DNA of 64,000 bases from Skermanella rosea (GTDB lineage: Bacteria > Pseudomonadota > Alphaproteobacteria > Azospirillales > Azospirillaceae), in contig NZ_CP086113.1 in NCBI RefSeq assembly GCF_016806835.2, positions 465,002 through 529,001 of the forward strand. Direction: 5' to 3'. The stretch's first letter is position 1. Every line of letters starts with the position of its first letter. Both the position numbers and the translations under genes were made by a program. This document shows, piece by piece, positions 56,799-64,000 of this stretch. The notes beneath the pieces were generated by a model. That model saw only the letters and a list, made by a program, of their open reading frames with translations. It made no database searches and was not told where the DNA came from.

Positions 56799-57904
56799 GT
56801 CGTTCCCTCCGTCGTATCGGCGTCGTCGGCCGATCTTCGTTTGGAAACAATCATATCCAGGCGCCGACTCTGCCGGCTGTGCGGAATTGGCACGTCGTTC
56901 GGCCGGGCGGAGCCGTCGGCGTCCCGGCTTCCGGTCTGCCGTTTCCACAAGGTATCGCTGGGTTTCTCGCCGAAAAGCCTCCGGTACTCGACGGCGAAGC
57001 GGCCGAGCTGGAAGAACCCCCAGGATACGGCTATGTCGGTCACGGTGCGGTCGGCCGGATCGGCGGCCGACAACGCACGCCTGACATGGTGCAGCCGCGC
57101 GACGCGCATGTAGGCTTTGGGCGTCACGCCGTACAGTTCCAGGAAGCCCTGGTCGAGGGTTCGCCAGTTCACGTCCAGCAGCTCGCACAGCTGCCTGATG
57201 CTCACCGGCTGGTCCGTCACGGCCCGCAGGTAGGCCGCCGCGTCCCGGGCCAGGTGATGGCGGTGCGGAAGGACGACGCGCTGCGGATCCATCGCCGCCG
57301 AAGCCAGCAGTTCCGACAGGATCTTGTCGGTCGCCAGGGCCGCGACCCGCGGCGACGCGAGGTAAGGCGACTGCTGGTGCAGGATCGCGAGCATGGCCTT
57401 CAGCCGCTGCACAAGGACGAGGCCCTGGTCGATGCCGGGCAGGGCCAGCATGTAGGCCGCGCCGGGCGCCAGTTCCCGTCCCCACATGGCGTTCGCGTGG
57501 CGCTGAAAGACCGCCCGATCGACGGTCAGCACCAGGGCCGCCGTCGGCAGCACGGAGGCGAACTCGAACTCCACCGCCGACTGGACCAGCGGAATGCGGG
57601 CGGGCGCCACCGGACGTCCGCGGAACCGGACCGAGGCGGGATCGCCGTCGACCAGGCCGATGCAGACGCTTTCCGGGGCTCCCTCTCCCCGGATCAGCAC
57701 TCCCGTCGACCAGTGGCTGGCGTCCAGCCTCAGCCCCTCGGTTTCCACGAACATGTGCTGCCCGCTTCCGGGGCCGGGCGAGATCTGGAAGCATTCCTGC
57801 GTCCAATCGCGCAGCACCCTGTCCATCATCGACTGCACGTCGTCGAACCCTGCCCGGCCCGTCCGGCCGGCAAGGATCCTCGCGTCCCTGGGCGTCTGTG
57901 GCAT
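56795..57904 (-). CDS. AraC family transcriptional regulator
   Basis: A 369-residue regulator. The N-terminal sensor half (HMFVETEGLRLDASHWSTGV, AYMLALPGIDQG) is followed by the double HTH of AraC/XylS: VSIRQLCELLDVNWRTLDQG, FLELYGVTPKAYMRVARLHH, VRRALSAADPADRTVTDIAV, SWGFFQLGRFAVEYRRLFGE, KPSDTL. The stop overlaps the sulfatase start by four bases (GTGA), so the regulator and sulfatase are translationally coupled. It probably senses a sulfated or related compound and controls the downstream sulfatase and perhaps the OMP. Confidence 0.9.
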   Translation of the reverse strand: MPQTPRDARILAGRTGRAGFDDVQSMMDRVLRDWTQECFQISPGPGSGQHMFVETEGLRLDASHWSTGVLIRGEGAPESVCIGLVDGDPASVRFRGRPVAPARIPLVQSAVEFEFASVLPTAALVLTVDRAVFQRHANAMWGRELAPGAAYMLALPGIDQGLVLVQRLKAMLAILHQQSPYLASPRVAALATDKILSELLASAAMDPQRVVLPHRHHLARDAAAYLRAVTDQPVSIRQLCELLDVNWRTLDQGFLELYGVTPKAYMRVARLHHVRRALSAADPADRTVTDIAVSWGFFQLGRFAVEYRRLFGEKPSDTLWKRQTGSRDADGSARPNDVPIPHSRQSRRLDMIVSKRRSADDADTTEGTT

Positions 57905-58106
57905 CTCCCGGTCCCAAGAAGGATGTCCAGGGCCAAGGATGCATCCAGACGCTTCTTCTGAACACGATCCTTTCGGCGAAAAGATCGTGTCCCATCCCGC
58001 GTCGCATGATCAATGGATGAGGTATGGGGGAGCCCCCAGCCTCTCTCCCTTGGGCGACACGCCGGCAGGGGGGTGGAAGTGACGGACGGATCCGTCCGCC
58101 CTTGCT

Positions 58107-59282
58107 TCAAACGAAGAAGAAGTCCGTGCTGCCCAGCGTGCCGGTGAACCCGGCAAGCTCGATCGTGCCATGGTGCTGGACCGAGATCAGCGTGCCGCCG
58201 TCTTCCTGCTCGATGCCGAGGTCTTCGAACCGGAGGTCGGGGAACCTCTCGAAGATTATGACATCCTCGCCCTGCCGGAAGTCCGCGATCACGTCGTCGC
58301 CGAAATGGCCGGCGTCCGTAGGAACCCCGGCGAACGGTCCCGCGTAGCGGAATTCGTCACGCCCCGCCCCGCCTTCGAGAAGATCGTTGCCGCCGACCGT
58401 GGCCTCGGACATGGCTTGCGCGTCGCCGTAAAGCACGTCGTCACCCGCTCCTCCGACAAGGTGGTCGTCCCCGCCGCGGCTCGAGGCATACATCTCGCGG
58501 CTGTCGCCGACGAGGTGGTCGTCGCCGGCTCCGCCCCTGAGCGTGTCGTTGCCGCCGACCGTGTCATCGTAGGCTTCGCTGTTGTCCCCGAGCAGGGTGT
58601 CCCCGCCGCCGCCGCCGACAAGAAGGTCGTTGCCGCCTCGGGACGTGCCGGTGATGATGCCGCCCTCACCGATCAGGAAGTCGTTCCCGGCCCCGCCCTC
58701 CAGCCGATCGTGGCCGCCGCGAACGTCGCCGTTCATGAAGTTCACGGAGTCGCCGTAAAGCGAGTCGCCATCCTCTCCGCCGAACAGCCTGTCATTGCCG
58801 CCGCGGGCTTTCCCTCCCATGAAGAGGCTGTCGCCCAGCAGCTCGTCAGGCCCCCTGCCTCCATGGACCAGGTCGTTTCCCCCGCGTGAAGCATCGAGCA
58901 GGAAATTGCCGTCGCCGGTGATCAGGTCACGATCATCGCCGCCCTCGAGGCGATCGTTGCCGCCCCGCGCTTCGTCACGAAGGAACCTGGCATCGCCGAT
59001 CATGTCGTCGATGCCCTGATTTCCTTGCAGCAGGTCGTTTCCGCCCCGGGACTTCCCGGCAAGCTCCTCGGCCTCGCCGATCAGGTTGTCGTCGCCCTGC
59101 CCGCCCCTCAAGGCGTCGATGCCGTTTCCCCCGTATATCAGGTCCGTTCCGCCACCGCCGGCGAGATAATCGTTACCGTTCAAACCGTGGATCGTGTCGT
59201 TGCCTGCCAGTCCGGATATCCGGTCACCCTTCGGCGTGCCGTTCAGAGTATTGTCGGCGTTGTCGCCTGTTATCACTGCCAT
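58107..59282 (-). CDS. RTX-type calcium-binding repeat protein with 27-residue repeats
   Basis: A 391-residue acidic protein; ATG 59282 follows GAGG. It begins MAVITGDNADNTLNGTPKGD with GGxGxDxLxG nonapeptides, then at least eight copies of a repeat of about 27 residues, RGGNDRLEGGxGxDxLxGDS plus a variable six- to eight-residue part (for example LFMGGKA, NFMNGDV, EMYASS). The C-terminal 80 residues (DEFRYAGPFAGVPTDAGHFG, DDVIADFRQGEDVIIFERFP, TLGSTDFFFV) are the beta-roll cap and type I secretion signal. It has no enzyme domain. Likely a secreted matrix, S-layer or adhesion protein; no type I exporter genes are adjacent. Confidence 0.85.
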   Translation of the reverse strand: MAVITGDNADNTLNGTPKGDRISGLAGNDTIHGLNGNDYLAGGGGTDLIYGGNGIDALRGGQGDDNLIGEAEELAGKSRGGNDLLQGNQGIDDMIGDARFLRDEARGGNDRLEGGDDRDLITGDGNFLLDASRGGNDLVHGGRGPDELLGDSLFMGGKARGGNDRLFGGEDGDSLYGDSVNFMNGDVRGGHDRLEGGAGNDFLIGEGGIITGTSRGGNDLLVGGGGGDTLLGDNSEAYDDTVGGNDTLRGGAGDDHLVGDSREMYASSRGGDDHLVGGAGDDVLYGDAQAMSEATVGGNDLLEGGAGRDEFRYAGPFAGVPTDAGHFGDDVIADFRQGEDVIIFERFPDLRFEDLGIEQEDGGTLISVQHHGTIELAGFTGTLGSTDFFFV

Positions 59283-59558
59283 CGCGCACCTCGTCCAGGA
59301 ACACATGGAATCGGGGTCCCGCAGTCAGGCGCCCCATCAACGCAAAGACTATTTCCACGATAGGATGAGAACGCAATTATCTATTGAGTGTGGCGTAACC
59401 TCCCGTGACGATATACCTCCCACTATCAGAAACCACTGAAGGTGCAGATACGGATTTCCGGGACCGAGAGCCTTATGTCCGCTGCAGGCTAGCCCTCCGG
59501 GCGGTTTCGTCACCGTGCGACAGGCCAGGTGGGGCTCTGTCGCCGGCCAAGGGGAAGC

Positions 59559-60581
59559 CTACTGGGCCGCCCGGATCTTCTCCAGCTGGGCGTTGATGTC
59601 CCGCACCAGCGCCTCGTCGGTCTCCTGGGTGAACTTGGCGACGACCGGCTGCAGCTTCTCCGCCATGCGGGCCCTCTCGTCGTCCGAAACCTCGGTCACG
59701 GTCATGCCGCCCGCCTTCAGCTCTTCCAGCGCCGCCGCGTTCATGTCGCGGGACACCTTGCGCTGATAGGGCTTCACCTCCTCCGCCGCGTCGAGCAGCA
59801 GCTTCTGCTCGTCCGCCGTCAGCTTGTCCCAGAACTTCTTGCTGCTCAGGACGATCAGCGGATTGTAGGTGTGGTTGGTGGTGGAGACGTGCTTCTGCAC
59901 CTCGTTGAACTTGGAGGAGAGGATCGAGGCGAGCGGGTTCTCCTGCCCGTCGACGGTCCCCGTCTCAAGCGCCGTGTAGAGCTCCGGCAGGGGCAGCGGC
60001 ACGGCGTTGGCGCCCATGGCGTTGAACGCCTCGATGTAGAGCGGGACCTGGATCACCCGGATCTTCAGGCCCTGGATGTCTTCCCACTTGGCCACGGGAT
60101 GCCGGTTGTTGGTCAGGTTGCGGAAGCCGTGCTCCCAGTAGGACAGGCCGACGATCCCCTTGGCCTGAAGCTTGTCGATCAGCGCCTTGCCGGCCGGGCC
60201 GTCCAGGATCGCGTCGCTCTCCTGGGCGTTCCGGAACAGGAAGGGGAAGTCGAAGACGGAGAATTCCTTGACCAGGCCTACCAGCAGGGACGGCCCCATC
60301 ATGGCCATCTCGACCGTGCCGCCCTGGAGCGCCGAGACGGTCTGGACGTCGCCGCCCAGGACGCCGCCCGGGAAGAGCTTGATCTTGATCTTGCCGCCGC
60401 TCTTCTCCTTGACGATCTCGGCGAACTTCTCGGCCCCGGCGCCCCAGTGGTTGTCGATGTTCTGCACGAAGGCGAACTTGACGGTGCGGTCGCGGATGTC
60501 GGCGGCGTGGCCCGTGCCGGCGGTCAGCAGGGCTCCGGTCGCGACCAGTGCCGCGCACAGGCTTTTCAGCGTGTTCCTCAT
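59559..60581 (-). CDS. TRAP transporter substrate-binding protein, DctP family
   Basis: A 340-residue periplasmic protein with a cleavable signal (MRNTLKSLCAALVATGALLT ... GHA) and TRAP DctP features: VKFAFVQNIDNHWGAGAEKF, KSGGKIKIKLFPGGVLGGDV, LQGGTVEMAMMGPSLLVGLV, WEHGFRNLTNNRHPVAKWED, LKIRVIQVPLYIEAFNAMGA, PLPLPELYTALETGTVDGQE, with the substrate-carboxylate Arg in KIRV. It is the third gene of the FAH-SDR-DctP unit on the minus strand, 59 bases after the SDR. No DctQ/DctM permease genes are adjacent here, so its permease must be elsewhere. Confidence 0.93.
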   Translation of the reverse strand: MRNTLKSLCAALVATGALLTAGTGHAADIRDRTVKFAFVQNIDNHWGAGAEKFAEIVKEKSGGKIKIKLFPGGVLGGDVQTVSALQGGTVEMAMMGPSLLVGLVKEFSVFDFPFLFRNAQESDAILDGPAGKALIDKLQAKGIVGLSYWEHGFRNLTNNRHPVAKWEDIQGLKIRVIQVPLYIEAFNAMGANAVPLPLPELYTALETGTVDGQENPLASILSSKFNEVQKHVSTTNHTYNPLIVLSSKKFWDKLTADEQKLLLDAAEEVKPYQRKVSRDMNAAALEELKAGGMTVTEVSDDERARMAEKLQPVVAKFTQETDEALVRDINAQLEKIRAAQ

Positions 60582-60640
60582 GTCTCACCTGGTCTGTTCT
60601 GAAGGGGTGACAGCTCCGAAAGGGGCTTGCGCCCGGGCCG

Positions 60641-61387
60641 TCAGTAGGTCGTGCGGCCGCCGCTCAGGTCGAACACCGCGGCGGTCGTGAAGGAGTTCTC
60701 CTCCGACAGCAGCCAGGCCACCATGGCGGCGATCTCGGTCAGCTCGACGAAGCGGTCGCGCGGGATGCGGACCCGCATGTACTCGATGAATTCCGGCGTC
60801 AGCTGGTCCAGGATCGGCGTCTTGGCGGTGGTCGGCGTGATGCAGTTGACCGCGATCCCGGTCTTGGCCAGCTCCTTGCCGAGCGACTTGGTCAGGCCGA
60901 TGATGCCCGCCTTCGCCGCGCTGTAGGCGGCCAGGTTCGGGTTGCCTTCCTTGCCGGCGACCGAGGCGATGTTGACGATCCGGCCGTAATCGTTCTCCTG
61001 CATGATCGGCACGACCGACCGGCAGCAGTTGAAGGTGCCGGTCAGGTTCACCTCGACCACGACGCGCCACTCCTCGGCGGAATAGTCGGCCAGCGGCTTG
61101 ACCGGGCCGGTGACGCCGGCGCCGTTCACCAGCCCGTCGATGCGCCCGAAGGCCTCGCGGGTGCGCTTGGCCGCCGCCTCGACCGAGGCGGCGTCGGCGA
61201 CGTCCACGGCGCAGGCGATCGTGCCGTTCGCCAGTTCGCCGGCACTCGCCTCGGCCTCTTCGCCCAGCCGGTCCCACAGGGCGACCTTGGCGCCCGACTG
61301 GACGAGGCGGTCGGCGATGGCGTAGCCGATGCCGCGGGCCCCGCCGGTGACGACCATGTTCCTGCCGGCCAGATCGATCTTGTTCAT
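60641..61387 (-). CDS. SDR family oxidoreductase
   Basis: A 248-residue classical short-chain dehydrogenase: MNKIDLAGRNMVVTGGARGI (T-G-x3-G-x-G), CAVDVADAASVEAAAKRTRE, IDGLVNGAGVTGPVKPLADY (N-A-G), RIVNIASVAGKEGNPNLAAY followed by S-A-A-K (catalytic Ser, Tyr, Lys), KTGIAVNCITPTTAKTPILD and VFDLSGGRTTY at the end. It is NAD(P)H dependent. It lies between FAH and DctP genes in one operon, 60 bases after the FAH stop, and probably oxidises a hydroxy acid or sugar acid brought in by the TRAP system. Confidence 0.93.
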   Translation of the reverse strand: MNKIDLAGRNMVVTGGARGIGYAIADRLVQSGAKVALWDRLGEEAEASAGELANGTIACAVDVADAASVEAAAKRTREAFGRIDGLVNGAGVTGPVKPLADYSAEEWRVVVEVNLTGTFNCCRSVVPIMQENDYGRIVNIASVAGKEGNPNLAAYSAAKAGIIGLTKSLGKELAKTGIAVNCITPTTAKTPILDQLTPEFIEYMRVRIPRDRFVELTEIAAMVAWLLSEENSFTTAAVFDLSGGRTTY

Positions 61388-61447
61388 CGCTTCGCTCCCA
61401 TTGTTCTTTCGCCGGTTCATCTTTCCCGGCCGCGCGGCGCCGGCGGA

Positions 61448-62290
61448 TCAGGCGGCGGCGACCTTCTGCCGCTGCACGCCCAGGCCCTGGATCTCCACGC
61501 GCATGGTGTCGCCGTCCTTCAGGTAGCGCGGCGGCTTCATGCCCAGCCCGACGCCCGGCGGCGTGCCGGTGGTGATGACGTCGCCCGGCATCAGGGTCAT
61601 GAACTGCGAGATGTAGGACACCAGGTAGGGGACCTTGAAGATCATGGTCCGGGTCGAGCCGTCCTGGACCACCTCGCCGTTGACGGCCAGCGTCATGGCG
61701 AGATCGTCGACGTTCTCCACCTCGTCCCGGGTCACCATCCAGGGTCCCAGCGGGCCGAAGGTCGGGCAGCCCTTGCCCTTGGTCCACTGGCCGCCGCGCT
61801 CCAGCTGGTAGGAGCGCTCGGACACGTCGTTGCAGACGCAATAGCCCGCGACATGGTCCAGCGCATCGGCCTCGGCGATGTAGCTGCCCTGCTTGCCGAT
61901 CACGATGGCCAGCTCGACCTCCCAGTCGGTCTTCTCGGAGCCCGGCGGGATGAGGACGGTGTCGTCCGGCCCGACGATGCAGGACGGCGCCTTGTTGAAC
62001 AGGACGGGTTCCTCCGGCACGGGCATGCCGCTCTCGGCCGCGTGGTCGGCGTAGTTCAGCCCTACGGCGATGAAGTTGCCGACGCCGGTGACGCATGAGC
62101 CGAGCCGCGTGCCTTCCGGCACCTCGGGAAGCTGCGCGGGATCGAGTGCACGCAGGCGATCCAGGCTTTCCGGGGCGAGGGTCTTGCCGTCGATGTCCGC
62201 CACGACGGACGAGAGGTCGCGCAGGCGGCCGGCGGCATCGACCAGGCCGGGCTTCTCCTCGCCCGGGGCACCAAAGCGAACCAGCTTCAA
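61448..62290 (-). CDS. Fumarylacetoacetate hydrolase family protein
   Basis: A 280-residue FAH-fold enzyme starting at TTG 62290; AGGAGG sits 7 bases upstream and the family's usual start MKLVRFG fits, and no ATG is available. Motifs: GNFIAVGLNYADHAAESGMP, EPVLFNKAPSCIVGPDDTVL, EKTDWEVELAIVIGKQGSYI (E-x-E metal site), AGYCVCNDVSERSYQLERGG, QWTKGKGCPTFGPLGPWMVT, GDVITTGTPPGVGLGMKPPR. This is the 2-hydroxyhepta-2,4-diene-1,7-dioate isomerase or ureidoglycolate-lyase-like subgroup, also including 2,4-diketo-3-deoxy-sugar-acid hydrolases. First gene of the FAH-SDR-DctP operon, divergent from gntR. Confidence 0.93.
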   Translation of the reverse strand: MKLVRFGAPGEEKPGLVDAAGRLRDLSSVVADIDGKTLAPESLDRLRALDPAQLPEVPEGTRLGSCVTGVGNFIAVGLNYADHAAESGMPVPEEPVLFNKAPSCIVGPDDTVLIPPGSEKTDWEVELAIVIGKQGSYIAEADALDHVAGYCVCNDVSERSYQLERGGQWTKGKGCPTFGPLGPWMVTRDEVENVDDLAMTLAVNGEVVQDGSTRTMIFKVPYLVSYISQFMTLMPGDVITTGTPPGVGLGMKPPRYLKDGDTMRVEIQGLGVQRQKVAAA

Positions 62291-62404
62291 AGCGTAGCCT
62301 CCTGGTATCACGGACGCCGAAAGGCGTCGTGTTTTTGAACATGTTTCGTTATCGTACTGTTCACATGGTTTTTGTATGCAGTCAACGTTTTTCGATAAGA
62401 GGCC

Positions 62405-62420
62405 GGATTTTCGAAAATCC
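62405..62420. promoter_or_regulatory. Perfect 16-base palindrome, probable GntR operator
   Basis: GGATTTTCGAAAATCC is a perfect palindrome 27 bases before the GntR ATG, in the 156-base divergent region to the FAH-SDR-DctP operon. GntR/FCD proteins bind such short palindromes, repressing both directions. A TTTTTGTATGCAGTC stretch about 35 bases further left may belong to the same promoter. Confidence 0.6.
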
Positions 62421-62446
62421 TGCCGTCCAGGCGCGAGAGGGCAGCC

Positions 62447-63142
62447 ATGAAGGACCGTGACGAGCCGCGCACCCTGGCGGGCGATGCGTACGCGGCGATC
62501 CACCAGGCGATCAGGACGGGGTCGCTCCGGCCGGGCCAGCGCCTGCGTTTCGCCGAGTTGCAGAGCCTGTGCAGGATGAGCGTCAGCCCCGTGCGCGAGG
62601 CGCTGGCACGCCTCACCGCGGAAGGCTTCACCATCTCGGACGACCACCGCGGCTTCCGGGTGGCTCCCCTGTCCCGGGCCGAGCTCCGGGACATCGTCGA
62701 CAATCGCAAGCTGCTGGAAGGCGAGGCCCTGCGCCTGTCGATCCTGCTCGGCGACGCCGAATGGGAGAGCCGCGTCCTGGCGACCCACCACCTGATGTCC
62801 CGCGTCCCGCGGGAGCGCGACGACATCCCCTCGGCCGTCCGGGAGGAGTGGGAGCAGAAGCACGCGGCCTTCCACAAGGCCCTCGTCTCGGCCTGCGGTT
62901 CCCCGATCCTCACGGACCTGTGCGGGAAGCTCTTCGGGAAGGCGGACCGCTACCGGCGGATGTCGATCAGCATTCCCGGGCAGACCCGCGACGCCGCCCA
63001 GGAGCACAAGGAGATCATGGAGCTGTCGATCGCCCGGAAATCCGACCAGGCGGTCGAAGCGTTGCGCAACCACTACCAGAACACGGCGGACGCCGTCGAA
63101 AGGCTGTTCGAGGCCGACGCCGATTTCCCCTCGGCCCCATGA
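62447..63142 (+). CDS. GntR family regulator (FCD subgroup)
   Basis: A 231-residue regulator: winged helix (TLAGDAYAAIHQAIRTGSLR, PGQRLRFAELQSLCRMSVSP, VREALARLTAEGFTISDDHR, GFRVAPLSRAELRDIVDNRK) and FCD domain with EQKHAAFHKALVSACGSPIL and AQEHKEIMELSIARKSDQAV holding the His ligands of the usual metal-assisted acid-binding site. ATG 62447 follows GGCAGCC, a weak ribosome site. It most likely represses the divergent FAH-SDR-DctP operon until its organic-acid effector is present. Confidence 0.9.
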   Translation: MKDRDEPRTLAGDAYAAIHQAIRTGSLRPGQRLRFAELQSLCRMSVSPVREALARLTAEGFTISDDHRGFRVAPLSRAELRDIVDNRKLLEGEALRLSILLGDAEWESRVLATHHLMSRVPRERDDIPSAVREEWEQKHAAFHKALVSACGSPILTDLCGKLFGKADRYRRMSISIPGQTRDAAQEHKEIMELSIARKSDQAVEALRNHYQNTADAVERLFEADADFPSAP

Positions 63143-63163
63143 CGATGCCCGGCGGCCGGACCG

Positions 63164-64000
63164 TCAGGTCGGCAGGCGCCGGTCGACCGGCAGGTCCCGG
63201 ATCTCGGCGAGGAGCATCTCGCGGAACGCGATCTCCGCCCGGTTGAACTTCGACTGGGGATTCCAGATCAGGTGGACGTCCACCGGAGCCACCCCCTCGT
63301 AGGGCGGCAGTTCCCATAGCTCGCCGTCGGCCACGTCGCGGGCGGCGATATGCTCCGGCAGCGGGCCAAGGCCGAGGCCGCAGACGATCATGCGCCGCAC
63401 CTCCTCCAGGTTGGCCGACGCGCCGACGATCCGGCCGCCGAACCCTTCCCGGGCGCGGAACACCGCCAGCGGCGACAGGGTGCCGTCGATCTGGTCGGTG
63501 GTGAAGGACACGAAATCCTCCTTCCGCAGGTCGGCGACGTCGAGGCCCTCGCTGCCGTAGAACCGATGGCCGCGCCCGCAATACAGGTGGTAGGTCTGGT
63601 GGATCAGCACCTCGCTCCGCAGCCCCGGGATGGGCTCGCGCATCAGGCAGATCCCCAGCGTGCCGATCTTCTGCTGCAACGCGATGTGGATGTCGGTCGA
63701 GGGAATGACGTCGATGCGGAACGTGACCTTGGGGTAGCGGGCGTGGAACTCCGTCAGCACGCGGTCGAGCAGCACCGTCTGGATGCGGCTGGTCATGAAG
63801 ATCCTGACATGGCCGGAAATCTCCTCGTGGATTTCCCGCACCAGGATGCCGAAGCGGCTGATCGTGCCGTAGATGTCCACGACCTCCCGGTAGATCGTTT
63901 CCCCGGCCTCCGTGACGCGGAAACGGCCCTGCCCGCGCTCGACCAGTTCCCGGCCCAGGCGCGCCTCGAGCCTCTTCAGCGCCAGGCTCACGGCGGGCTG
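63164..64000 (-). CDS. LysR family transcriptional regulator (cut by window edge)
   Basis: About 278 C-terminal residues of a LysR regulator. The start is missing: the frame runs off the edge as QPAVSLALKRLEARLGRELV, which is the recognition helix of the HTH, so roughly 30 residues are lost. The effector domain reads GHVRIFMTSRIQTVLLDRVL, LQQKIGTLGICLMREPIPGL, HLYCGRGHRFYGSEGLD, and IVCGLGLGPLPEHIAARDVA. It converges with the GntR gene 22 bases away. Effector and targets unknown. Confidence 0.9.
   Translation of the reverse strand, partial: QPAVSLALKRLEARLGRELVERGQGRFRVTEAGETIYREVVDIYGTISRFGILVREIHEEISGHVRIFMTSRIQTVLLDRVLTEFHARYPKVTFRIDVIPSTDIHIALQQKIGTLGICLMREPIPGLRSEVLIHQTYHLYCGRGHRFYGSEGLDVADLRKEDFVSFTTDQIDGTLSPLAVFRAREGFGGRIVGASANLEEVRRMIVCGLGLGPLPEHIAARDVADGELWELPPYEGVAPVDVHLIWNPQSKFNRAEIAFREMLLAEIRDLPVDRRLPT

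Noticed and set aside
55008..58013. Very long minus-strand frame of about 1000 codons that begins over the AraC gene
   Set aside because: Only the part from GTG 56798 is the sulfatase; the upstream portion is the AraC gene read in another frame, and the coupled GTG with GGAGGG is the natural start.

Overview
The window is a very GC-rich chromosomal segment of an alphaproteobacterium. The evidence is an alphaproteobacterial-type LexA box (GTTC-N7-GTTC) on the recA side, a small RNA candidate with a CCUCCC anti-Shine-Dalgarno stretch typical of alphaproteobacterial sRNAs, a phasin gene and a Zur-type operator of the alphaproteobacterial pattern. Gene content (TTT and TRAP solute transport, AztD, sulfatases, RTX proteins, phasin) fits a free-living or rhizosphere Rhodospirillales/Azospirillaceae-like organism such as Skermanella or Azospirillum. 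The genus is an inference and was not tested. No rRNA, tRNA, CRISPR array or complete insertion sequence was seen.

Layout. 0-2.2 kb: 5' half of recA (minus), a LexA box, a membrane-anchored lytic transglycosylase, and a compact sRNA-like unit with its own promoter and a strong terminator. 2.2-9 kb (all minus): a GT87-type membrane protein translationally coupled to a large membrane protein, a lactate permease, an isocitrate lyase/PEP mutase family enzyme and a GNAT acetyltransferase. 9-11 kb: accessory debris, with a decayed flavin amine oxidase, one copy of a dispersed palindromic repeat and an orphan terminase-small-subunit-like gene. 11.2-17.3 kb: one giant 2021-residue secreted-type protein fusing a 5'-nucleotidase, a choice-of-anchor-I domain, an endonuclease/exonuclease/phosphatase domain and Ca-binding repeats. 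17.5-21.4 kb: GH65 disaccharide phosphorylase, PfkB kinase and a stand-alone sigma region 4 protein. 21.4-29 kb: LysR/DUF924 divergent pair, a broken RTX gene, a class III nucleotide cyclase, two alpha/beta hydrolases and a second GNAT.

29-41.4 kb is a catabolic locus. On the minus strand: GntR regulator, TauE/SafE exporter, aldo/keto reductase, then (after a cluster of palindromic operators) alpha/beta hydrolase, TctC-TctB-TctA tripartite tricarboxylate transporter and an LVIVD-repeat protein. On the plus strand: FAH-family hydrolase, HpcH/citrate-lyase-beta-like lyase and a gamma-glutamyltransferase. The substrate is not evident. 41.4-44.5 kb: an MFS transporter, then a Zur-box-preceded pair, a 116-residue protein of unknown function and the zinc metallochaperone aztD. 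44.6-48 kb: a second dispersed repeat, phasin, a YsnF/AvaK stress protein, a repeat-rich AT-richer intergenic island and a BrnT/BrnA toxin-antitoxin pair with a palindromic operator.

48.2-57.9 kb: ilvD, then a sulfatase module made of an exported arylsulfatase, a HAD phosphatase and a formylglycine-generating-enzyme homologue in one operon, facing an outer-membrane barrel protein and a second, Tat-exported sulfatase translationally coupled to an AraC regulator. 58-59.3 kb: an RTX-type protein built of 27-residue repeats. 59.5-63.1 kb: orphan TRAP binding protein, SDR and FAH genes divergent from a GntR regulator with a perfect palindromic operator. The window ends inside a LysR gene.
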